Source of the DNA: an uncultured Campylobacter sp.
GTDB lineage: Bacteria > Campylobacterota > Campylobacteria > Campylobacterales > Campylobacteraceae
Direction: 5' to 3'
DNA length: 37,763 nucleotides
Assembly (NCBI RefSeq): GCF_937996225.1
Contig: NZ_CALKTC010000074.1
Span: 1-37,763 of the forward strand
How positions within the stretch are numbered: the stretch's first letter is position 1; each line of letters opens with the position of its first letter. Positions 25,370 to 33,583 of the stretch are shown one piece after another. The notes under the pieces were generated by a model that had not been told where the DNA came from, did not search any database, and saw nothing but the letters and a program-made list of their open reading frames with translations. The position numbers and the translations under genes were made by a program.

Positions 25370-25375
25370 ATTATA
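25370..25375 (-). promoter_or_regulatory. -10 element for the NAD(P)H oxidoreductase
   Basis: A perfect TATAAT on the minus strand (GGGCTATAATGCG) 32 nt upstream of the start codon. Confidence 0.5.
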
Positions 25376-25894
25376 GCCCTACTTCGTAAAATTTTTCTTG
25401 TTTTATCGCAAGCGACCTTAAATTCTAAAGCTTTACCAGCCGCTGCCTGCTTATCTTTACAGCAACTTCAAAGAGCGCGAGCTTTGAATTCCAAACTTCA
25501 TCCGTTACTCGCGCTTTATTTAGAAATGCTTGCCTTCGGGGCACTCGTCGCGTTTTACGGCGGTTTACCACTTCTTTGCAAATATTCATATTCCATATGC
25601 GGAGGCTCGCGCGAGTAAAATTTTAACGAAACCGCCGCACAGGGGAAATTTTAATAAAATTTAGCGCCGTTTCTCTGCGAGCATTCGCCATAACAAATAA
25701 ATTTAAGCGAAATTTAGCCGTGCTTAAATTCTAAGCTTTGTTCGCCGCTCCCGTCGTCGGGCTGCGGGTGCTCATCGCGCTCTTATGAGTGTCTGTCGCG
25801 CTTTCGTGCAGGCTCGTCACGCTCTTGCGAAGACTTGCCGCTTTCCTGCGGGTAGTAGTTGCAACAAAAAATTTTGAGTAGAATTTAGCGTAAT
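25376..25894. repeat. Spacer with relics of the lipoprotein gene tail and a 21-bp array
   Basis: TTAAATTCTAAAGCTTT, which forms the very end of the lipoprotein gene (25895-25914), recurs at 25418-25434 and, with one base missing, at 25724-25739. The sequence beyond the second copy (minus strand) reads ERDEHPQPDDGSGEQSLEF, similar to the lipoprotein's QERDDNSGLEEATDRQSF. A four-copy 21-bp repeat starts at 25775, 25796, 25817 and 25838 (T(C)GCGCT(C/T)T...). The region therefore looks like decayed duplications of the 3' end of the upstream gene. Confidence 0.6.
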
Positions 25895-26653
25895 TTAAAT
25901 TCTAAAGCTTTGCCTATCGGTCGCCTCTTCAAGCCCAGAATTATCGTCGCGCTCCTGCGAACGCCCGCCGCGAGGCCCCTGTCTAGGCTGCACGCCAAAG
26001 CCCTCCAAGACCTTACCGATACTTTCATTTGCGTCCTTGATAATGCCTTGCAGGCTTTCGCCCATTTTATCAAGGTTTTTGCCCGCTTCGCGCGCCGCCA
26101 CCTCGCCCTGCTTTAGCAGATCCTCTATCCTGTCCGCGTTGCGAGCGGCGAAATCGCTCAAGACTTCGGGCGCCTTTTTCTGCAAATTTTGCAAAGCCTC
26201 GCCCAAAACTTTAACATCGTTTGCAAGCTCGTCTATCGTGGAGTTCAGATCGGAGTTTCGCTTGCGCTCAAAATCCTGCGGCGCGGAGCCTCGTATAGAG
26301 CTTTGCGTAGAATTTTGCGTGGAGCTTTGCCCCGAGCTATCCGCACTTTTATTAAAATTTTGCCCTTGATTACCCGCGTTAAAATTCTGCTCCGATCGTG
26401 CGCTTTGTTCGCGATCTTGTCCGTCCGATCCGCCGTCGCAGCCGCCCAAAATACATATTGCGGCTAGCGCCAAAGTAAAATTTCGCGCCGTATTTATAAG
26501 GCTAAAATTTCTAGCGCGACCCGCCGAGATAAAATTTTGCTCGCTGCCAGCTGAAACGGAATTTCGCAACCGTCCAAAGCCCCGCTCGCCGCTTGCTCGG
26601 ATAAAATTCTGCGCCGAATCGCCTCCGCACCCTTTCAAAATTCGTCTTTTCAA
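25895..26653 (-). CDS. Low-complexity putative lipoprotein
   Basis: I do not recognise the family. The 252-aa product has a hydrophobic stretch and lipobox at TLALAAICILGGC (Cys72), so it would be a lipoprotein with an unusually long 71-residue leader. The leader contains repeated words SEQNF, RARNF, TARNF, and two more (SEQNF, QGQNF) come after the lipobox. Residues about 130-220 are predicted helical (TIDELANDVKVLGEALQNL, then EDLLKQGEVAAREAGKNL), possibly a coiled coil or amphipathic bundle. The tail is Arg/Gly-rich (QPRQGPRGGRSQERDD). The TTG start at 26653 is supported by AAAGGAG 6-7 nt upstream. A start nearer the lipobox is possible but no good site is seen. It follows the CinA-like gene by 12 nt, so they share an operon. 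Confidence 0.65.
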   Translation of the reverse strand: MKRRILKGCGGDSAQNFIRASGERGFGRLRNSVSAGSEQNFISAGRARNFSLINTARNFTLALAAICILGGCDGGSDGQDREQSARSEQNFNAGNQGQNFNKSADSSGQSSTQNSTQSSIRGSAPQDFERKRNSDLNSTIDELANDVKVLGEALQNLQKKAPEVLSDFAARNADRIEDLLKQGEVAAREAGKNLDKMGESLQGIIKDANESIGKVLEGFGVQPRQGPRGGRSQERDDNSGLEEATDRQSFRI

Positions 26654-26665
26654 AATCCGCTCCTT

Positions 26666-27796
26666 TTAAATTTCATCCCTTGCAATCGCGCTTGGAAGCC
26701 GCCCGAAAAACAGATCGCTTCTAAGCTTCAAAAGCAAACAGATAGCGATATCGGCGCTTTGCTCGCGGATGTAGTTTCGATCGCCATTTAGATGAAATTC
26801 CCCGACGATCTGTTTACCGCCCTGCTCCTTCGCGCCGATAAAGACCGTCCCTACGGGCTTTTGCGCGCTTCCGCCGCCGGGGCCCGCGATACCGCTTACC
26901 GCAAGAGCAAAGCTTGCCCCGCTGCTTTGCAGCGCGCCCTCCAGCATCTCGCCCACGGTCTGCGCGCTTACCGCGCCGTAGCGAGCGAGCGTATCTTCGC
27001 TCACGTTGAGCCAGAGATTTTTTATCTCATTGGCGTAGCTTACGAGCGAGCCGTCGAAAACGTCGCTCACGCCCGCGATCGCGCCGAATTTTGCGGCGAT
27101 GAGCCCTGCGGTACAACTTTCGGCAAAGGTGATCTTAGCGCCTATTTCGCGCAGTCTATCCACCACAAAGCCCATAAAATCGCCGCCTTCGATGTAGCAG
27201 CTCTCATAATACTTGCCGACGCTCTGTAAAAACGCATCCAGCGCTCCAAATTTCATCGCACTGGCGCGCACGAGCAGCAAAAAGGAGCAGGGCCTACTGA
27301 TCGTAAGCGAAATTTTATAACTGATTGCAAGGCTCTCTAGGCGCTGCTTTACGCTTTCGTATTCGCAATCAAATAGATAAAAGCTCTCGCCCGCGTTCGG
27401 CGCGTCTTGAAGGATCGGCGGCAGGCTCTGCAAGCAAAGCGCCTTGATCACGTTTACCGAGCAGCCTCTGATGTTTAGCAGGAAGCTGTTTTTCGCCACC
27501 GCGCGCGCCATCGAGGGCGCTAAGGTTTCTCCGTTTTTTAGCTCGAGCGAATCGAAAGAGAGCGTCGATAAAATTTTTCCGACGACCGCGTAGGCGGAGT
27601 TTGCCGCAAAGATCGTGATGAAATCGTACGAATCGATCATCTTTTCAAGCGCGAAGGGCAAAACCTTATCGTTTTCGCTTAAGAATTTCAAATCGTCGAT
27701 CCGCCCAAAAACTCGTTCGTAGCTGCGAGAAATATAGCTCATCAAAGCCGCGTCGTAGCGGATCTCCTCGCCGATTACAAGGATGATATTTTTCAT
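26666..27796 (-). CDS. CinA-family protein (nicotinamide-nucleotide amidohydrolase domain)
   Basis: The 376-aa product ends in a good CinA C-terminal domain (about residues 207-365) with FAESCTAGLIAAKFG (ESCTAG at 226-231), GSLVSYANEIKNLWLNV, YGAVSAQTVGEML, and AVSGIAGPGGGSAQKPVGTVFIG. This domain deamidates NMN in the pyridine-nucleotide salvage of bacteria. The N-terminal about 200 residues fit the position of the MoCF/COG1058 domain of full CinA, but the usual motifs are weak, so it may be degenerate. I chose the ATG at 27796, which has GAGG 8 nt upstream; the in-frame ATG at 27823 lies on the promoter -10. It is divergent from ileS and heads the lipoprotein operon. Confidence 0.85.
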   Translation of the reverse strand: MKNIILVIGEEIRYDAALMSYISRSYERVFGRIDDLKFLSENDKVLPFALEKMIDSYDFITIFAANSAYAVVGKILSTLSFDSLELKNGETLAPSMARAVAKNSFLLNIRGCSVNVIKALCLQSLPPILQDAPNAGESFYLFDCEYESVKQRLESLAISYKISLTISRPCSFLLLVRASAMKFGALDAFLQSVGKYYESCYIEGGDFMGFVVDRLREIGAKITFAESCTAGLIAAKFGAIAGVSDVFDGSLVSYANEIKNLWLNVSEDTLARYGAVSAQTVGEMLEGALQSSGASFALAVSGIAGPGGGSAQKPVGTVFIGAKEQGGKQIVGEFHLNGDRNYIREQSADIAICLLLKLRSDLFFGRLPSAIARDEI

Positions 27797-27822
27797 AAAG
27801 ACCCTCATTAAATTTTCGCACA

Positions 27823-27828
27823 TTATAG
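27823..27828 (-). promoter_or_regulatory. Extended -10 of the CinA-like gene
   Basis: TGCTATAAT on the minus strand is a perfect extended -10 (TGnTATAAT), 26 nt before the chosen start. Its position rules out the longer reading of the gene from an ATG at 27823. Confidence 0.6.
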
Positions 27829-27842
27829 CATAAACGCAGACT

Positions 27843-27860
27843 GCTCTTTCAGAGCTTTTT
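27843..27860 (+). terminator. Small stem-loop with T run in the ileS leader
   Basis: GCTCT-TTC-AGAGC followed by TTTTT, 55 nt before the ileS start. The stem is only 5 bp. It could be a weak attenuator in the leader or chance; no T-box elements are seen. Confidence 0.25.
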
Positions 27861-27914
27861 AATGGCGTTTTGGATAAACTTCACAAATTTTTTAAGACAC
27901 GAAAAGGTACAAAT

Positions 27915-30674
27915 ATGGACTACAAAGATACTCTCTTTCTTCCTACGACGGATTTTGCGATGCGAGGCGCACTGCCTCAAAACGAACCTGCGCGGTTTAA
28001 GGCATGGTACGAGCAGCGTAAAATTTACGAAAAGATGAAGGCTAAACGTAAGGGCACAAGCGTTAGCTTTAATATCCACGACGGCCCGCCGTATGCTAAC
28101 GGACACCTCCACATCGGCCATGCGCTGAATAAAATTTTAAAAGACATCATCACCAAAACCCATTATTTCTTCGGCGAGGAGATCCGCTACGTGCCGGGCT
28201 GGGACTGCCACGGCCTGCCGATCGAGCAGCAAGTAGAGATCAAACTAGGTGAGCGGAAAAAATCGCTTTCAAAAGTGCAGATACGCGAGCTTTGCAGACA
28301 GCATGCCAAAGAGTTTATCGACGTGCAGCGCAATGAATTTAAAGATATGGGGATTTTGGGCGACTGGGACGATCCGTATCTGACGCTAAAATTTGAGTTT
28401 GAGGCTGAAATTTACAAAGCGCTCTGCCAGATCGCTAAAAAAGGAATTCTGATCGAGCGAAGTAAGCCCGTGTTTTGGAGCTGGGCTGCAAAAAGTGCGC
28501 TCGCAGAAGCCGAGGTCGAATACAAGGACAAAGAGGACTACTCGATCTTCGTGGCGTTCGATCTAAGCAGTGAAGCGAACGCTAAAATCGGCGCTAAAGG
28601 CGCTAAAGCGGTCATCTGGACGACCACGCCTTGGACGCTGCCCGCAAACGGCGCAATATCTTTGAACCCGAATGAAATTTACGCGCTGACGAGCGAAAAT
28701 TTGATCCTTGCAAAACCTTTGGTCGAAAGCCTCGTAAGCCTGGGCATCACCAAGGGCGAGATCGTAAAAGAATTTAAGGCTACCGAGCTTAAGGGCTTAA
28801 ACGCGATCAATCCGCTAAACGATAGAATTTCAAAATTTATCCTCGGCGAGCATGTTTTAATGGACGGCGGCACCGGACTCGTGCATACGGCTCCGGGACA
28901 CGGCGAGGATGATTATTTCGTAGGGCTTAAATACGGCATCGAGGTAATTATGCCCGTGGATGAGGGCGGCTGTTTCGATCAAACTCTTAAAACCAAAAAA
29001 CTCTTCCGCGCAGACGTCGTAGATGAGCTCGTGGGGATGCATATTTTCAAAGCAAACGAGAAAATTTTAGAGCTTCTAGGCCCCGCGCTTATCAAATCCG
29101 GCAAATTCGTCCACTCATATCCGCACTGCTGGCGCACGCACAAACCGGTGATCTACCGCGCAACGAAGCAGTGGTTTATCGCGATGGACGAGCCAATGCC
29201 TAGCGGCAAGACGCTGCGCCAGGTGGCGCTAGAGCAGATCGGAGGGGTTAAATTTTATCCGCAAAGCGGCATCAACCGCCTAAGCTCGATGATAGAAAAC
29301 CGCCCCGATTGGTGTATTTCGCGCCAGAGGGACTGGGGCGTGCCGATAGCGTTTTTCCGCGATAAAAACACCAAAGAGCCGATTTTTGATGAGAAAATTT
29401 TAAATAATATCTACGAAATTTTTAAGGCTAAGGGCGCGGATGCTTGGTGGCAGATGGAAATTTCGGAGCTTTTACCACAGGATAGCGGCTATAAGCCTGA
29501 AAATTTAGAAAAGGTGATGGATATCTTAGACGTTTGGTTTGAGAGCGGCTCGACGTGGAAGGCGGTGCTGCAAAGCGGCGTTTACGATGCTGGCAAATTC
29601 CCTGCAGATATGTATCTTGAGGGCAGCGACCAGCACCGCGGCTGGTTTCAAAGCTCCTTACTTCTAAGCTGCGCGATTAACGAATGCGCGCCGTACAAAA
29701 GCATCCTTACGCACGGATTTACCGTCGATGAGAAGGGTCAGAAGATGAGTAAGTCCGTCGGAAACGTCGTCTATCCGCAAGAGGTCGCAAAGAGCCACGG
29801 AGTGGAAATTTTACGCCTGTGGGTCGCGATGAGCGATTATTCGACCGATCTAAAGATCAGCGACAATATCCTAAAGCAGGTAAGCGAGCAGTACCGCAAG
29901 ATCCGAAATACTATAAGATTTCTGCTCGCAAGCACCAGCGATCTGGGCGAGATCGAGACGAGCAATTTTACGCGGCTTGACCGCTGGATCCTAACGCGCG
30001 CTGCAAATGCCTTTGCGGGCGCGGAAGCGGCGTTTAGAAACTACGATTTTTCAAAGGGCTTCAATCAGCTACTAAATTTCTTAAGCGCCGATCTGAGCGG
30101 AATTTATCTTGATATCTGCAAAGACAGGCTCTACTGCGACGAGCCGGACGAGCCGCGCCGCAGAAGCGCGCAAAGCGCGATCGCTCTAATTACGCGAGCG
30201 CTGCTGCCTCTAATCGCGCCTACGCTAACCTACACGATCGACGAAGTGATGCAGTTCGCGCCGCGTATCATCAAAGAGGGCAAGCAGGACGCTTTCGATC
30301 TGACATATAAGCCGATAGAATTTGACGATTTTCTAGAATTCGACGAAATTTTAATCAAATCGAGGGAGAAATTTTTCGAACTCATCGACGCGCTGAAAAA
30401 GGACAAAATCATCAAATCGACGCTTGAGCTGGTTTTGCAGACGAGCTCGAACGAAATTTTATCAAACGACATCCTGGGCGTAGCGGATTGGTTCATGGTA
30501 AGCGATGTGGACACTCTGCAAAGCGAGGAGGCTCTGGCGGAGTTTAAGATAAACGACGAAATTTTCCGCCTCGTAAAATCATCGAAGCACAAATGCCCGA
30601 GATGCTGGAAATTTAACGCAAAAGAGCCTGATGAGCTCTGCCCACGCTGCGCAAAGGTCATGCATGCTCGCTAG
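27915..30674 (+). CDS. ileS: Isoleucyl-tRNA synthetase
   Basis: The 919-aa product charges tRNA-Ile in the cytoplasm. The start MDYKDTLFLPTTDFAMRG at 27915 is preferred because AAAAGG lies 7 nt upstream; an in-frame ATG at 27870 lacks this and would add 15 unrelated residues. HIGH is residues 66-69 in PPYANGHLHIGHA, KMSKS is 610-614 in KGQKMSKSVGN, and the editing CP1 domain is between them with GTGLVHTAPGHGEDDY. The C-terminal zinc finger is CPRCWKFNAKEPDELCPRC. It opens a tight plus-strand operon; the next start overlaps its last codons. Confidence 0.98.
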   Translation: MDYKDTLFLPTTDFAMRGALPQNEPARFKAWYEQRKIYEKMKAKRKGTSVSFNIHDGPPYANGHLHIGHALNKILKDIITKTHYFFGEEIRYVPGWDCHGLPIEQQVEIKLGERKKSLSKVQIRELCRQHAKEFIDVQRNEFKDMGILGDWDDPYLTLKFEFEAEIYKALCQIAKKGILIERSKPVFWSWAAKSALAEAEVEYKDKEDYSIFVAFDLSSEANAKIGAKGAKAVIWTTTPWTLPANGAISLNPNEIYALTSENLILAKPLVESLVSLGITKGEIVKEFKATELKGLNAINPLNDRISKFILGEHVLMDGGTGLVHTAPGHGEDDYFVGLKYGIEVIMPVDEGGCFDQTLKTKKLFRADVVDELVGMHIFKANEKILELLGPALIKSGKFVHSYPHCWRTHKPVIYRATKQWFIAMDEPMPSGKTLRQVALEQIGGVKFYPQSGINRLSSMIENRPDWCISRQRDWGVPIAFFRDKNTKEPIFDEKILNNIYEIFKAKGADAWWQMEISELLPQDSGYKPENLEKVMDILDVWFESGSTWKAVLQSGVYDAGKFPADMYLEGSDQHRGWFQSSLLLSCAINECAPYKSILTHGFTVDEKGQKMSKSVGNVVYPQEVAKSHGVEILRLWVAMSDYSTDLKISDNILKQVSEQYRKIRNTIRFLLASTSDLGEIETSNFTRLDRWILTRAANAFAGAEAAFRNYDFSKGFNQLLNFLSADLSGIYLDICKDRLYCDEPDEPRRRSAQSAIALITRALLPLIAPTLTYTIDEVMQFAPRIIKEGKQDAFDLTYKPIEFDDFLEFDEILIKSREKFFELIDALKKDKIIKSTLELVLQTSSNEILSNDILGVADWFMVSDVDTLQSEEALAEFKINDEIFRLVKSSKHKCPRCWKFNAKEPDELCPRCAKVMHAR

Positions 30675-30774
30675 CCCCATAAGTCTTGGCTTCGTATTTT
30701 TTACGATCGCGCTGATCTGCGTAGCAACGGGCGTGGGAATCTATTTCGTGAATAAATTTAAGGATGGCAGATGA
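30664..30774 (+). CDS. 36-aa single-span membrane peptide between ileS and gatA
   Basis: This short gene begins inside the end of ileS (+1 frame, ATG at 30664) with AAAGG 7 nt upstream and ends in TGA overlapping the gatA start (ATGATAAG). The peptide MLASPISLGFVFFTIALICV is followed by ATGVGIYFVNKFKDGR: one transmembrane helix (about residues 7-28) and a short basic tail. I recall a similarly placed small membrane protein (Cj1060c) between ileS and gatA in C. jejuni, which would mean it is conserved. Function unknown. The overlap on both sides suggests it is translated as part of the operon. Confidence 0.65.
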   Translation: MLASPISLGFVFFTIALICVATGVGIYFVNKFKDGR

Positions 30775-32129
30775 TAAGTTTGAAAGAGGCTCTAAAGCTG
30801 AGCGCGGATGAAATTTCGGCGCTTAGAGCGGAGCTAAAGGATAAAATTTTAAAAACCAAAGAGCTCGGCGCCTACGTCGAGCAGCTCACGGGCGAGGCTC
30901 TAAACATCAGCGGCGAGGGCGTACCGATCGCGATCAAAGATAACATTCAGGTAAAAGATTGGAGCGTGACCTCGGCGAGTAAAATTCTGCAAGGCTACGT
31001 CGCGCCATACGACGCGACGGTGATCAAAAAGCTACGGAAGCGCGGTTTGGCGCCGTTTGGACGAACTAATATGGATGAGTTTGCGATGGGAAGCACGACT
31101 GAGAGCTCATTCTACGGCAAAACTCTCAATCCGACCGATCACTCGCGCGTACCAGGCGGCAGTAGCGGCGGAAGCGCGGCTGCCGTAGCGGCAAATATCG
31201 CCGTAGCTGCACTCGGAAGCGATACGGGCGGCTCTATCCGCCAGCCGGCGGCATTTTGCGGCTGCGTAGGCTTTAAGCCGAGCTACGGCAGAGTCAGTCG
31301 CTACGGGCTCGCGGCGTATTCGAGTAGTCTCGATCAGATAGGACCGATCACGCGCAGCGTCGAGGATGCGGCGATTTTATACGACATCATCGCAGGCCGC
31401 GACGAGATGGACAGCACGAGCTACGCGGGCGCTTACGAAAGCACCGCAGATAAGCTAAACGCGGATCGCAAGCTTAAGATCGCCGTTATAAAAAATTATA
31501 TCGACGAGGCCTCGCAGCAGGTCAAAGAGGCTTTAAATTTAACTATAGAAAAGCTAAAATCCTTCGGGCACGAGATCGTTTACCGCGATCTTTGCAGCTC
31601 CAAATACGACATCGCGACCTACTACATCATCGCAACCGCCGAAGCTAGCGCAAATTTAAGCCGCTACGACGGCGTACGCTACGGAAACCGCGCGAAGGCT
31701 CTAAATTTAAAAGAGCTCTACGCCAACACCCGCGGCGAAGGCTTTGGCGACGAGGTCAAGCGCCGTATGCTTCTAGGCACCTTCGTACTAAGCAGTGGCT
31801 ACTACGACGCGTACTACATCAAAGCGCAGAAGGCAAGAGCCTTCATCAAAAGCGAATATGAGGAAATTTTAAAAGACGCCGATTTGATCTTTATGCCGAT
31901 CGCGCCGGGCGTGGCATATAAATTCGGCGAGCTTAGCGATCCGCTTCGCGCATATCTTAGCGACATCTACACGATCGGCGTAAATTTAGCGGGGCTTCCC
32001 GCAATCTCCGTGCCGATAGCGAAAAACAAAGAGGCTCTTAATATCAGCGCGCAGCTTATCGGGCGCGCCTACGACGAACAAACGGTGCTGGACGGCGGCT
32101 TGAGTTTAGAAAAAATCGTGAAAGGATAA
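30771..32129 (+). CDS. gatA: Glutamyl-tRNA(Gln)/aspartyl-tRNA(Asn) amidotransferase subunit A
   Basis: The 452-aa product is the amidase subunit of GatCAB, which turns mischarged Glu-tRNA-Gln (and Asp-tRNA-Asn) into the correct species. The Ser-cisSer-Lys machinery is visible: Lys56 in VPIAIKDNIQ, Ser131/Ser132 in PGGSSGGSAAAVAAN, and Ser155 in GSDTGGSIRQPAAFCG, followed by VGFKPSYGRVSRYGL. The start overlaps the small membrane peptide's stop. No gatB or gatC is in this window, as is common in Campylobacter. Confidence 0.97.
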   Translation: MISLKEALKLSADEISALRAELKDKILKTKELGAYVEQLTGEALNISGEGVPIAIKDNIQVKDWSVTSASKILQGYVAPYDATVIKKLRKRGLAPFGRTNMDEFAMGSTTESSFYGKTLNPTDHSRVPGGSSGGSAAAVAANIAVAALGSDTGGSIRQPAAFCGCVGFKPSYGRVSRYGLAAYSSSLDQIGPITRSVEDAAILYDIIAGRDEMDSTSYAGAYESTADKLNADRKLKIAVIKNYIDEASQQVKEALNLTIEKLKSFGHEIVYRDLCSSKYDIATYYIIATAEASANLSRYDGVRYGNRAKALNLKELYANTRGEGFGDEVKRRMLLGTFVLSSGYYDAYYIKAQKARAFIKSEYEEILKDADLIFMPIAPGVAYKFGELSDPLRAYLSDIYTIGVNLAGLPAISVPIAKNKEALNISAQLIGRAYDEQTVLDGGLSLEKIVKG

Positions 32130-32131
32130 GT

Positions 32132-33583
32132 ATGAAGATCGTCAAAAAGGCTCTGACCTTCGAGGATGTTTTGTTGGTACCGCAATACTCTGAAATTTTA
32201 CCCAAAGAGGTCGATATCAGCACGAGTTTTACGAAAAATATCACGCTAAATACCCCTCTTGTGAGCGCTGCGATGGATACGGTCACCGAGTACCGCACGG
32301 CGATAATGATGGCGCGCCTCGGCGGCATCGGCGTGATCCATAAAAATATGGACGAGGGCTCCCAAGCCAAGATGGTTCGCCGCGTAAAAAAGAGCGAAAG
32401 CGGCGTCATTATAGACCCTATTTCGATCAAGGCGGACGCCACGATCAAAGACGCTCTCGATCTGATGAGCGAGTACCACATCAGCGGTATTCCCGTTATC
32501 GATGACAACGGCGTGCTGATTGGAATTTTAACCAATCGTGATCTGCGCTTTGAAACCGACACCGCCGCGCTAGTAGGCGAGAAGATGACTAAGGCTCCGC
32601 TAATTACCGCTCCAAAAGGCTGCACGCTTGATGATGCGGAGAAAATTTTTAGAAATAATAAGGTAGAAAAGCTTCCGATAATCGACGCAAACGGCCACTT
32701 AGAGGGGCTTATTACGATTAAAGACCTTAAAAAGCGCATCGAATATCCAAGCGCTAATAAAGACAAATTCGGTCGCCTTCGCGTCGCCGCGGCAATCAGC
32801 GTAGGCCATCTGCAAAGAGCCGAAGCTCTCGTCAAAGCGGGCGTAGATGCGCTTGTGATGGACTCTGCGCACGGACACTCCAAAGGCATTATCGACACGC
32901 TTAAGGAGCTGAAGCGAAATTTCGACGTGGACGTAGTAGTCGGAAACGTCGCAAACCCCGCCAGTATCAAAGATATCGCAAACGCGGGAGCAGACGCGAT
33001 TAAAGTAGGTATCGGCCCGGGCTCGATCTGCACTACCCGCATCGTAGCAGGCGTGGGCGTGCCGCAATTCACCGCGATCAACGATTGCGCGATCGAGGCG
33101 GCTAAATTTGGAATTCCGATCATCGCAGACGGTGGCATCAAATACTCGGGCGACATCGCTAAAGCCCTAGCCGCTGGCGCAAGCTCGGTGATGATGGGAA
33201 GCTTGCTAGCAGGCTGCTACGAAACCCCGGGCGAGCTCATTACGTTTCAGGGTCGCCAGTACAAAACCTACCGCGGCATGGGTTCCTTAGCGGCGATGCA
33301 AAAAGGAAGCTCGGATCGCTACTTTCAAGACGGCACCGCAAAAGAAAAACTCGTGCCCGAGGGCGTCGAGGGGCGTGTGCCTTACGCAGGTATGTTAAAA
33401 GACGTGATCTTTCAGCTGCTAGGCGGCTTACGAAGCTCAATGGGATACTGCGGCAGCAAGGATATCGCGACCTTTCAGCAAAAGGCGGAATTCGTCGAGA
33501 TCACGAGCGCAGGTCTTAAAGAAAGCCACGTCCACGACGTCATCATCACGCAGGAAGCGCCGAATTACCGAGTAAATCAGTGA
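32132..33583 (+). CDS. guaB: Inosine-5'-monophosphate dehydrogenase
   Basis: The 483-aa product makes XMP from IMP with NAD+, the committed step to GTP. It is a TIM barrel with two CBS domains inserted (about residues 92-200: DPISIKADATIKDALDLM, then PLITAPKGCTLDDAEKIF). The catalytic loop GIGPGSICTTRIVAGVGVP has Cys300, and the flap region carries KEKLVPEGVEGRVPY. AAAGGATA at the gatA 3' end serves as ribosome site. Its stop overlaps the GTG start of metX. Confidence 0.98.
   Translation: MKIVKKALTFEDVLLVPQYSEILPKEVDISTSFTKNITLNTPLVSAAMDTVTEYRTAIMMARLGGIGVIHKNMDEGSQAKMVRRVKKSESGVIIDPISIKADATIKDALDLMSEYHISGIPVIDDNGVLIGILTNRDLRFETDTAALVGEKMTKAPLITAPKGCTLDDAEKIFRNNKVEKLPIIDANGHLEGLITIKDLKKRIEYPSANKDKFGRLRVAAAISVGHLQRAEALVKAGVDALVMDSAHGHSKGIIDTLKELKRNFDVDVVVGNVANPASIKDIANAGADAIKVGIGPGSICTTRIVAGVGVPQFTAINDCAIEAAKFGIPIIADGGIKYSGDIAKALAAGASSVMMGSLLAGCYETPGELITFQGRQYKTYRGMGSLAAMQKGSSDRYFQDGTAKEKLVPEGVEGRVPYAGMLKDVIFQLLGGLRSSMGYCGSKDIATFQQKAEFVEITSAGLKESHVHDVIITQEAPNYRVNQ

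Noticed and set aside
27843..27914. T-box or other tRNA-sensing leader for ileS
   Set aside because: The leader is too short and lacks a T-box sequence; only a 5-bp stem with a T run is present.
32056..33156. 366-codon minus-strand frame opposite guaB
   Set aside because: It is antisense to a certain IMP dehydrogenase and encodes Ser/Ile-rich sequence with no domain.
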